DNA of 18,188 nucleotides from CAYZMH01 sp964479445 (GTDB taxonomy: Bacteria > Bacteroidota > Bacteroidia > Bacteroidales > GCA-2748055). Positions 1 to 7,710 of the stretch are shown here, piece after piece. Under the pieces are notes generated by a model. That model saw nothing but the letters and a program-made list of their open reading frames with translations. It did not search any database and was not told where the DNA came from. The stretch covers positions 1 through 18,188 of the forward strand of contig CAYZMH010000072.1 in assembly GCA_964479445.1 (NCBI GenBank). The letters are read 5' to 3'. The position numbers were made by a program, and so were the translations under genes. Positions within the stretch are counted from its first letter, which is position 1, and the number at the start of each line of letters is the position of its first letter.

Positions 1-3000
1 GGTCCGGATGGACCTAACCGGTTGCAGATGGCATGGTCTGCGGGCGGAGGTTCCTCCACCGGAACCACCTCATGGATGGTGATGGAGGATGACAGCATCC
101 ACGATCTTGTCTCCCCGCTGGTGGCAGAACAGATCACTTTTTATTTCAGGGATACGTTGCCCGATGATCCATCCTTCTCCCTGCAGGAGGTTCAGTTATT
201 CACATTATGTGATCCCGTGGAAAGGGTGGACCTGACCGGACTGCTGGATAAGAGCACTACCTGGTTCGGAGATGGCAGCGGGGCAGCAAATGACAGTGAT
301 CTATCCACCTATGCGGAAGGTTGGGACAAGGCTAATCCTTTTTTACAATACGGACCTCTGGACGATGTGACCCTAACCGGTTATCATGTACGATCGGAGG
401 ATACGGGGTACGAACCGCTGACGGTGAACATCTTTGCCAGCCACGACGGCGGAGACTCTTTTCAGAGTATAACCGGGGGCTGGGCCCCCTATGGAGGCGG
501 CCGAGTGATTCTGTCTGAACCCTATCCCGGTGCAGACTATGTCAAACTATTTACCAGGAGGGAGGTCGATGATACCTATGACACCCTCCGGGTCCATGAG
601 TTCGAACTGTACGGAGCAGGTGAGCCTGATGAGACAGGGAATGGGAGTGATTCCTCTGCCTTCAGTCCCGACCCTTTCTTCAGCAACATGTATGCGGCCT
701 TTATGCATTATGCGCAGGAGACCTGTCCGCCCTATTTTGAAGGGGACCTGGCTGTGAAGAGCAGCTTTTTCATTGGCAATTACGTTTCGGATCAATCCAA
801 TGTATTCAACGAAGAGAGTGCAGAACTGACGATTCGTTACGGTGCCGGTAATCTGCTGCCTGTCTTCCGGGATCTTACTTTTTATTACCGGATTGTTGAT
901 GCTTATGGTGAGGTGGTTTCCGATGGATCCCTGGGGGTTCCCTTTGAGCCCTGGGAATTGAAGATCGATAGCTTCCGGATATCGAGGCCGGATAAATTCG
1001 GGGCTTACAAGATCGAGATCAACGTGATGGAGAACGGGGAAAAACTCACTTCCGGGCTATTGAGTTTCAGTTCCCTGCCTGCGGGGGATTCGTGGAAGGA
1101 GGAGCAATCAAGCCGGAACTATCCTTTCTATATGGAGGGTTTCGGGGTCGGTGTAAAACGACTGACCATCGGGGCAATCACCGACTCCACGGAGATCGCA
1201 AATGTAGACCGGCAGATTGATGTAGAAGCCCGTACCATGGCAGCCCTGGGCGTGAAGGGCGCCAGGCTGCAGCTGCATTTTGCCGAACTGGATTATGGCA
1301 ATGTGGGCAGTTCGCTGGCCCGTGCGGCATATGAGGGTCGCATGGTGCGAGACCATGTTATTCCCCCGCTCCGGGAGCACGGGGTGAACCTTTTTATCTC
1401 CCAGATTGAGCAGGGACTGGTGAGAAATTCTTTTAATCCGGTTACCCAGGCGGAGAAGGATCATTTTTACAATTTCTGCTATACCCTCTACGATGAGATC
1501 GGGGATTACCCGGAATTCATCCTGTACGGCAATGAGGGTGCGGGGCAGAACTTCCCCGAGATGCACCGGTATTACGGTACTGCCGGGGGATGGTTTGATG
1601 AATACAACATCATGCGCCGGGCGGTCAGGGATCTCTACCCGGATATGCTTTTTGGTCCGGGCCAATCGGGAGACCAGCAGTCTCATTTTGCCACCAACGG
1701 ATTCCTGGACGAAACCTATAACCCGGATCCGCAGTTTGATATCTGGGGCATGAACAATTATTACGCGGAGCATATCATGGGGCGAAACCTCTGGGCGACC
1801 ATCAGGCCGCATGCCCCCGATAGTGCCTTCGTGATTTACCCGGAGTTCGGGGAGGATATGGACCTGATCCAGTGGGCCGATCAACCTTACAGGGCGGAGA
1901 TGGCCCAGGCCCTGGAGATGCTGGAACGATATTTTGATGCGCTCACCTCGGAACCAAGACTGAAAGTACTCACCTGTTTCCAGTATATTCATGAACGGAA
2001 CAAGCACTCCATCTTTCACCAGGACTATGCGCCACGGACGCTGGTGCCTGCTTACTATGGAATGGCCACCACGCTCGGGGCGGGTGTGATGACCGGCGTG
2101 GAAGGAAAGAAAGAAGACGGAGGCTACCGGTTGCATACCTGGAAGAAGGATAACGGGGAACTGGTGGGTGTGGCTTACGGCTACAGCTTTGATTTCCGGA
2201 CTTCCCGGGGGAATACCTTCAAGCGGTTGAAGATCGCTACGGGATCTGATACAGCGATAGTATACGATATGTTCAAAAACAAGCAGGAGGTTGCCACTCC
2301 CGACAGCATTCTCGAACTTTTTGTGGACAAGCACTACCGGTACATCACAGGGGTGGATACCCTTGAACTCCTGGGAGTGCTGCCGGTGGATTCCGCGGGA
2401 GGCGGAGAAGATCATTTCTCTGTTCAGATGGAGGTGCTCGATAAAGCCAATGATCAGCCCCTTGAAGGGGTAAGCCTCTTATGGGACGGTCAGACTTACA
2501 CTACCGATGCAACCGGCGAAATTCTTCTGAGCAATGTTCCCTATGCTTTTTATGATGTTCGTTTGAGTTATCCCGGTTATGATACCCTTTATAAAAACAA
2601 GGTAGTTCTTGTGAGCGATACAACGCTGGTTTATACAATGCAGGAGGATTTCGCGGATGTGGAGATTGTTGTGACCGACAGTCTGAGCGGCGACCCGGTG
2701 TCACCGGTTCGGGTGGAATACAATGACCAGGTGTTTTCAGGAGATGAAGAGGGCCGGGTAGTGATACAGGATTTACCCCCGGGCACCTATGCCCTGGAGG
2801 TCATCAGTGCTGATTATCATGTGTCAGGATTTGAATTGCAGGTGTCAGAATCGGACACAACGCTCGAGGTAGCCCTTCTGCCCAAATACATGGAGGCCTT
2901 TTTTGAGGTAGTTGACCAGTCAGAGCCTGTCGCCAATGCCTCTGTAATGTTAGGTTCCCGGAGCGCGGTTACGGATAGCCGGGGGGAGGCGATCTTCTAT

Positions 3001-3372
3001 GAAATTCCTTCCCTGGAGACCTATACTTACCAGGTATCCAAAGAGGGATATACAACCAGCGACGGGACATTCCTGCTCGAGACCGATACCACCCTGCAGG
3101 TTAACCTCACACCGGTTGGCACAGGGGCGGGGGATCCGGTTCATGGTTCGATTCAAATCTATCCCAATCCGGCCGGGGATCATCTGTACCTGGAGCGGGT
3201 TGCTTCACCCGGCGAACTGTTTTTACTGGATATTTCAGGGCGTATTTTGCGCCAATACCCTCTGGATCGTGGTTCGAACCGTCTTTTCCTGGGAGACCTG
3301 GAAGCGGGTAGCTATGTACTCAGGTTCATCCGCAACGAGCAGGTTGGGAGGCATACCCTGATTAAACTATAA
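1..3372 (+). CDS. 5'-truncated T9SS-secreted multidomain hydrolase, clan GH-A type
   Basis: The frame is open from base 1, so the true start and signal peptide lie upstream; 1123 codons are present. In order (codon 1 = base 1) I see: the end of one beta-sandwich (codons 1-70); a discoidin/F5-8C-like domain (about 80-207, ending in a VHEFELYG strand); an Ig-like sandwich (about 245-367); a TIM-barrel-like catalytic region (about 382-697); three carboxypeptidase-regulatory/CnaB-like repeats (about 807-882, 885-960, 962-1038); and a T9SS type A sorting domain (about 1047-1123, with IYPNPAGD). Likely catalytic acids are E512 in LYGNEGAG (bases 1534-1536, acid/base at the end of strand 4) and E615 in YPEFGED (1843-1845, nucleophile at strand 7). 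Both positions follow the clan GH-A pattern; I cannot assign a CAZy family. The role is probably hydrolysis of an extracellular polysaccharide at the cell surface. The next gene on the same strand starts 121 bases on. Fold and export are fairly secure; the substrate is unknown. Confidence 0.8.
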   Translation, partial: GPDGPNRLQMAWSAGGGSSTGTTSWMVMEDDSIHDLVSPLVAEQITFYFRDTLPDDPSFSLQEVQLFTLCDPVERVDLTGLLDKSTTWFGDGSGAANDSDLSTYAEGWDKANPFLQYGPLDDVTLTGYHVRSEDTGYEPLTVNIFASHDGGDSFQSITGGWAPYGGGRVILSEPYPGADYVKLFTRREVDDTYDTLRVHEFELYGAGEPDETGNGSDSSAFSPDPFFSNMYAAFMHYAQETCPPYFEGDLAVKSSFFIGNYVSDQSNVFNEESAELTIRYGAGNLLPVFRDLTFYYRIVDAYGEVVSDGSLGVPFEPWELKIDSFRISRPDKFGAYKIEINVMENGEKLTSGLLSFSSLPAGDSWKEEQSSRNYPFYMEGFGVGVKRLTIGAITDSTEIANVDRQIDVEARTMAALGVKGARLQLHFAELDYGNVGSSLARAAYEGRMVRDHVIPPLREHGVNLFISQIEQGLVRNSFNPVTQAEKDHFYNFCYTLYDEIGDYPEFILYGNEGAGQNFPEMHRYYGTAGGWFDEYNIMRRAVRDLYPDMLFGPGQSGDQQSHFATNGFLDETYNPDPQFDIWGMNNYYAEHIMGRNLWATIRPHAPDSAFVIYPEFGEDMDLIQWADQPYRAEMAQALEMLERYFDALTSEPRLKVLTCFQYIHERNKHSIFHQDYAPRTLVPAYYGMATTLGAGVMTGVEGKKEDGGYRLHTWKKDNGELVGVAYGYSFDFRTSRGNTFKRLKIATGSDTAIVYDMFKNKQEVATPDSILELFVDKHYRYITGVDTLELLGVLPVDSAGGGEDHFSVQMEVLDKANDQPLEGVSLLWDGQTYTTDATGEILLSNVPYAFYDVRLSYPGYDTLYKNKVVLVSDTTLVYTMQEDFADVEIVVTDSLSGDPVSPVRVEYNDQVFSGDEEGRVVIQDLPPGTYALEVISADYHVSGFELQVSESDTTLEVALLPKYMEAFFEVVDQSEPVANASVMLGSRSAVTDSRGEAIFYEIPSLETYTYQVSKEGYTTSDGTFLLETDTTLQVNLTPVGTGAGDPVHGSIQIYPNPAGDHLYLERVASPGELFLLDISGRILRQYPLDRGSNRLFLGDLEAGSYVLRFIRNEQVGRHTLIKL

Positions 3373-3493
3373 ATAGTGCATCTCTGGGAATCATCTTGCA
3401 TCCGGCCACAGGGCACTTGAATTTGACGGGTCTGTTTGGTTACTTGTGAACTGACCGATTCTTAAGTAGTACTAATTTAAATACCCGATAACC

Positions 3494-6190
3494 ATGAACA
3501 GATCATTTCTACGCATATTGATTCCTGTTATCCTGGGCATAGGAGGGATTCTCCTGGGCACCCGCTGTCAGCCGCCGGCTAAAGGCGAAGAAGGAGACGG
3601 GAATACACCCGTTGATTTTTCAGAATTGCATGCCCGGAGGGTAGTTTCATCGGACCTGTTGCAATGGCAGCAATTTGGACCCGGAACTTCCGGCTACCTG
3701 GAGATGCTGGAGTATCATCCTACAGACCCGGAGTGCGTGATGATGAGTCCGGATATGTTCAACACATACGGAACCTGGAACAACGGGTATACCTGGCAGA
3801 CGGTCAAGGATTGCGACGGCAACGGGGGTGACCTTCTCCGGATGCGGGATTATGCGTTTGCCGGGCCTAGTCCCGACTTTGGTCTTGGACTCGATTACCA
3901 TGGCCAGTTGTGGGCATCGGAAGACAGGGGACGGAGCTGGGAGAAGGCGGCATTCAATGAAACTCTCTGTTCGGTCGTGGAGATCAGTCCGCATAATGAA
4001 AACACCATCTTTATCGGCGGGGGTGATTTCTGGCATGTGAAATTCAATGAACGGACTTATGACCGGCCTCACCATGCAGATAATGAGGCAGATTACGGGA
4101 TGATCTGGCGTTCGGATGACCGGGGAGAAACGTGGGTATTGAAGAACGAGGGAATACCGGAAGATGCGGATATGGGAAAGATACGGTTCCATCCTGCCAG
4201 GGAGAACGTGGTATACGCAGCCACCAGTCATGGCTTGTTTAAAAGCACGGATACGGGGGACACCTGGAAAAACATCGGTTCAGGCTTACCCCATAACATG
4301 ATCCGGGATATGGACCTCTACTATGATGAATCCACCGGCACCTTTATGATCGCGGTGATTGACCAGGTGATCTGGGAGCCCGACGGATCAGGAAGCATCA
4401 CTTCCACGGGCGGGGTTTTCAAAACGTTGGATGAGGGGGAGACCTGGGAGGATATTACCTCCAACCTCTACCTGGATGTATCGGCCCTTTCTGAAGACAT
4501 TCAGAACTCGTTCTACATCACCATGGCTCGCTGGTTCGGTATACCGGGAAGGGAAGCCAGGCAGCGTTTCCCTGTCTTGCCCGACCGGGCTTTGCAGGGG
4601 TTTAACCGGTTGCTGATCGATCCCACGGATCCCGACCGGATGTACCTCGGGCACAGTGCCCGGCATGATTATTCGTTTTACGGGGGCGACCTGTGGAAGA
4701 CCGAAGATGCTGGTCAGTCGTGGATCGTCACGGCGCGTTGCGGAACAGCCTGGGAAGGAGTGGACCGGGCATACTGGACCTCCAGGGGCAACCCGGTAGA
4801 GCCCAACATGGAATTTGCCCATCTGCGGCATGAGATCGATAATTACCGGTATCCCCGGACAGGATGCAGGGCTTTGACAATCAATGATCGCGGGGAACTG
4901 ATGGGGGTATTTGAGCAGCAAACCTTTCGGAGCAGGGATCACGGGGAGAGCTGGCAACAGATCGATGACCTGGAAACGGAGCCTGGCAGTGATGTTTGGG
5001 TAGGCACAGGATGCAGCAATATGCCCGGGAGGCGCCTTTTTATGGATCCGCGCCTGGAGGGGAGGCATTACCTGCTCTCCACCGAACATGGATTGTGGCA
5101 GATCGTGGATCCGAATGAACCGTTGCTGGATGGGGTTCCATCTGCCCGCCAGATCACCGGTCAGAATGAGGAGCATGATACCGAACAGCTGGGATTATAC
5201 CGGCCCTACAAAGGGACAAACTCGATCGCTTCGATCGCATTGCATCCCGATGATGCCGATAAGATATATATGCTGGTGCACCGGCAGAATAACGTGGGAC
5301 ACCTGCGGGTTTCGGAAGACGGGGGAGCGAGCTGGCAAAACAAATCGGTGGCTGTTGAGACTTCGGGCCGCCGGATCAATGTGCACCAGTACAGCTTCAT
5401 GATCCACCCTGAAGATCCGGATACCCTTTACTTCTGTGTGCCAAGCTGGATTCAGAACGATTTGAGGCGGCAGCAGGGGACCGAAAAGTTCGGGGTGTAT
5501 GCCAGTTATGACGGAGGAATGAACTGGGAGAGGAAGAACAATGGCATCCCGGGGGATTTTGCGGTAAACCGGCTGGCTTTTGATCCGGCTGATCCCGACC
5601 GTATATATGCAGCCGTGATGGAGAGTCAGAATAAAAAGACGGCCGGCGGATTGTTTATCTCAGAGGATCATGCCGCTACATGGGAGGAGGTCAGTATCCC
5701 TGCACCGATACGTTCGGTGAACGATGTGAAAGTGCACCCGGTGAGCGGGGACCTTTTCATTGGGTGCGGGTTGCCAGGCGGAGACCTGGAAGCCGGCGGG
5801 GTATGGAAGAGCGAGGACCGGGGAAGCACCTGGGAGAAGATTTTTGAGATGCCGCTGATCTATGGCCTGGATCTTGCAGTTTATGATAAAGAGCGTATCC
5901 TGGTCAATGTGGCCAAAGCTTCTGTGCCGGATCACTGGACCCGCAACAGGATGAGCTTCATAAATCATTATGAGGATACAAATGATGCATGGAACCTTAA
6001 TCCGGGGGCTTATATCACCTTCGACAAGGGAGAACGGTGGTACAAGGTCAACCGGGGCATGGGGCAGCCCGACCGGTTTCTGGATCTGAAATTTGATTTA
6101 GAGGATCCGTCTCTGATCTGGGGTGCCTGCCGTGGAAGCGGGTGGTATAAAGGTACAATTAACCAGGAGGCTCTTGAAGCCATCCAATAA
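3494..6190 (+). CDS. Exported tandem Asp-box (BNR/sortilin-like) beta-propeller protein
   Basis: This 898-residue protein carries eleven Asp-box motifs of the S/T-x-D-x-G-x-x-W type, starting near residues 142, 207, 251, 311, 403, 480, 607, 671, 723, 773 and 842, with a degenerate twelfth near 95-101 (NNGYTW). Strands with HPxDPD-type turns precede many of them (for example 584, 638, 697). This number and length fit two seven-bladed propellers, as in GH74 xyloglucanases and VPS10/sortilin-like proteins. The N-terminus has a basic and hydrophobic signal (residues 1-24) followed by C25, but the residues before it read GTR, so the lipobox is atypical. It may be a surface lipoprotein or a plain Sec substrate. 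It could be a glycoside hydrolase or lyase acting on the PUL substrate, or a non-catalytic binding protein; no catalytic residues can be assigned. The sulfatase start follows after 52 bases, suggesting co-transcription. No convincing promoter was found in the 121 bases upstream. Confidence 0.82.
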   Translation: MNRSFLRILIPVILGIGGILLGTRCQPPAKGEEGDGNTPVDFSELHARRVVSSDLLQWQQFGPGTSGYLEMLEYHPTDPECVMMSPDMFNTYGTWNNGYTWQTVKDCDGNGGDLLRMRDYAFAGPSPDFGLGLDYHGQLWASEDRGRSWEKAAFNETLCSVVEISPHNENTIFIGGGDFWHVKFNERTYDRPHHADNEADYGMIWRSDDRGETWVLKNEGIPEDADMGKIRFHPARENVVYAATSHGLFKSTDTGDTWKNIGSGLPHNMIRDMDLYYDESTGTFMIAVIDQVIWEPDGSGSITSTGGVFKTLDEGETWEDITSNLYLDVSALSEDIQNSFYITMARWFGIPGREARQRFPVLPDRALQGFNRLLIDPTDPDRMYLGHSARHDYSFYGGDLWKTEDAGQSWIVTARCGTAWEGVDRAYWTSRGNPVEPNMEFAHLRHEIDNYRYPRTGCRALTINDRGELMGVFEQQTFRSRDHGESWQQIDDLETEPGSDVWVGTGCSNMPGRRLFMDPRLEGRHYLLSTEHGLWQIVDPNEPLLDGVPSARQITGQNEEHDTEQLGLYRPYKGTNSIASIALHPDDADKIYMLVHRQNNVGHLRVSEDGGASWQNKSVAVETSGRRINVHQYSFMIHPEDPDTLYFCVPSWIQNDLRRQQGTEKFGVYASYDGGMNWERKNNGIPGDFAVNRLAFDPADPDRIYAAVMESQNKKTAGGLFISEDHAATWEEVSIPAPIRSVNDVKVHPVSGDLFIGCGLPGGDLEAGGVWKSEDRGSTWEKIFEMPLIYGLDLAVYDKERILVNVAKASVPDHWTRNRMSFINHYEDTNDAWNLNPGAYITFDKGERWYKVNRGMGQPDRFLDLKFDLEDPSLIWGACRGSGWYKGTINQEALEAIQ

Positions 6191-6194
6191 GCGT

Positions 6195-6214
6195 TGTTCC
6201 GGGTACCCGGAACA
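6195..6214. repeat. Perfect 20-bp palindrome between propeller and sulfatase genes
   Basis: The sequence TGTTCCGGGTACCCGGAACA equals its own reverse complement. It begins five bases after the TAA stop of the propeller gene and ends 28 bases before the sulfatase ATG. In RNA it can fold as an 8-bp stem with a GUAC loop. No T-run follows, so it is not a standard terminator. It could be an operator for a dimeric regulator, an mRNA-processing or stability hairpin, or an attenuating structure. Confidence 0.7.
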
Positions 6215-6242
6215 GGAATACAAAACAGAAAAAATCATCGAT

Positions 6243-7646
6243 ATGAAATGGAGAAACATTGCATTAGGTATGGTCTTTCTTTTAGCGGCCCAGGTAAGCA
6301 GGGCCGGGGAGAGACCCAACATCATTTTTATTTTTGCCGATGACCTCGGGTGGGGAGACCTGGGGTGTTACGGGCACCGGCAGTTGCGGACACCGAACCT
6401 GGACCAGCTTGCGGGTGACGGGATGTTACTCACCGACTTTTACGTGGCAAGTCCGGTGTGCGCTCCCTCCCGCGTGGCCATCATGACCGGCCGCTATCCT
6501 GCGCGGTACAGTGTTCACAAGGCACTAACCAAGGACCCGGAAAAAAATGCGTCGTTTAACATGGTTAATTACCTGGATCCGGAGACTACCTTGTTAACGA
6601 GGGTGTTGCAGGATCATGGCTATACCACGGGGCATTTCGGGAAGTGGCACCTGGGAGCCACCGATGATGCCCCACCACCGGGAGATTACGGTATTGATGA
6701 GCATTACACGATCAGTTCCACAGACGTTAAACTGACGGCACCCCGGCATGAATCCTCCGAGGTGATTATTGACCAGGCGATCGGTTTCATGGAATCGCAC
6801 CGTGATGAGCCTTTTTACATGAATGTATGGACCCTTGTGCCCCATGCATCGCTGGATCCGACCCCGGAACAGATGGAACCCTATGAACGGTTTGGTGCCA
6901 AGCGGGGAGCTGCCAAACGCGGTTTTTCCACACCGGCGCAGATTTATTATGCGGCGGTAACCGACCTGGATGCACATATCGGCAGGTTGATCGACAGGGT
7001 GGAGGAACTGGGCCTTTCGGAAGAGACCATTATTGTCTTTTCCAGTGATAACGGGCCCGAGGATATTGAGGTTCCCGCGGCACGGCACAGCGGGGTCGGA
7101 TCACCCGGTCCGTTCCGGGGGCGGAAACGAAGCCTGTATGACGGCGGAGTCCGGGTTCCGTTTATCATGCGCTGGGACGGGCATGTCCCGGCAAATACAG
7201 TCAATAATAAAAGCGTCGTTGGAGGCGTAGACCTGATGCCCACTTTTTGTGCCATGGCGGGTGTTCCCTTGCCGGAGGAATATAAACCAGACGGGGAAGA
7301 TATGAGTACTGTTTTTGTTGAGGATCAGCATGTGGAACGTGAAAACCCATTGCTATGGCAGTGGACCTGGATCCAGCACGGGCATCCTTTCAACGTGAGT
7401 CCGAAACTGGCGCTACGGGACGGGAAGTGGAAATTCCTGATGAACCCCGACGGAAGCCGGATTGAGCTGTATGATCTTTCAGCTGGTCCGCAACCCATGG
7501 AGCTGGATAACGTGGCGGATCAGCACCCGGAACTTGTGGAGCGTTACAAGGAGATCCTCCTGGAATTTGATGCGGAGTTGCCCCCGGGGATCCAGGATAA
7601 GCGATCGGGCAATAACCGCTACCCAATGCCGCGGCCTTCGAAATAG
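6243..7646 (+). CDS. Exported S1-family (formylglycine) sulfatase
   Basis: This 467-residue arylsulfatase-type enzyme would hydrolyse sulfate esters, probably on a sulfated glycan in the periplasm. Residues 1-21 form a Sec signal peptide ending VSRA. Metal-binding D33-D34 lie in IFADDLGWGD. The maturation signature is C73-A-P-S-R (Cys codon at 6459-6461); C73 would become formylglycine. Further active-site motifs are GKWHLG (133-138), VPHAS with H201, SSDNGP with D269-N270, and a basic patch FRGRKRS (291-297). Length is normal for family S1; the SulfAtlas subfamily cannot be set by eye. The ATG at 6243 was chosen because it begins the signal peptide. An upstream in-frame ATG at 6123 would overlap the propeller gene and bury the signal. 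It is the last gene of its block and is followed by a strong hairpin. No maturase gene (anSME or FGE) is present in the window, so maturation must be supplied elsewhere. Confidence 0.93.
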   Translation: MKWRNIALGMVFLLAAQVSRAGERPNIIFIFADDLGWGDLGCYGHRQLRTPNLDQLAGDGMLLTDFYVASPVCAPSRVAIMTGRYPARYSVHKALTKDPEKNASFNMVNYLDPETTLLTRVLQDHGYTTGHFGKWHLGATDDAPPPGDYGIDEHYTISSTDVKLTAPRHESSEVIIDQAIGFMESHRDEPFYMNVWTLVPHASLDPTPEQMEPYERFGAKRGAAKRGFSTPAQIYYAAVTDLDAHIGRLIDRVEELGLSEETIIVFSSDNGPEDIEVPAARHSGVGSPGPFRGRKRSLYDGGVRVPFIMRWDGHVPANTVNNKSVVGGVDLMPTFCAMAGVPLPEEYKPDGEDMSTVFVEDQHVERENPLLWQWTWIQHGHPFNVSPKLALRDGKWKFLMNPDGSRIELYDLSAGPQPMELDNVADQHPELVERYKEILLEFDAELPPGIQDKRSGNNRYPMPRPSK

Positions 7647-7673
7647 CGAGGGTTGAAAATCACTAAAATACCT

Positions 7674-7710
7674 GATCCTGTTTTTCGTTGTTGAAAGGCA
7701 GGATCTTTTT
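7674..7710. terminator. Rho-independent-type terminator between convergent genes
   Basis: A 13-bp stem (7674-7686 with 7693-7705, including two T-G wobbles) encloses the loop GTTGTT and is followed by five T residues at 7706-7710. On the plus strand it ends the sulfatase transcript 27 bases after its stop. On the minus strand the same hairpin directly follows the phosphoesterase stop and is trailed by TATTTT, so it may act in both directions. The T-run overlaps the last bases of the phosphoesterase stop codon. Confidence 0.8.

Noticed and set aside
1108..2415. 435-codon antisense open frame
   Set aside because: It lies fully opposite the barrel-coding part of the first gene, has no recognisable domain or signal, and is explained by the codon bias of the sense gene.
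3458..3480. AT-rich TTAAGTAGTACTAATTTAA stretch as a promoter for the propeller gene
   Set aside because: No TTTG lies at the correct spacing from a TAnnTTTG-like box, so it does not meet the Bacteroidetes consensus.
3681..3693. CCGGAACTTCCGG palindrome resembling part of the 6195-6214 dyad
   Set aside because: It is inside coding sequence and arises from common Pro-Gly-Thr-Ser-Gly codons; there is no sign of a repeated operator family.
6123..6242. Upstream in-frame start for the sulfatase
   Set aside because: It would overlap the propeller gene and place about 40 polar residues before the signal peptide.
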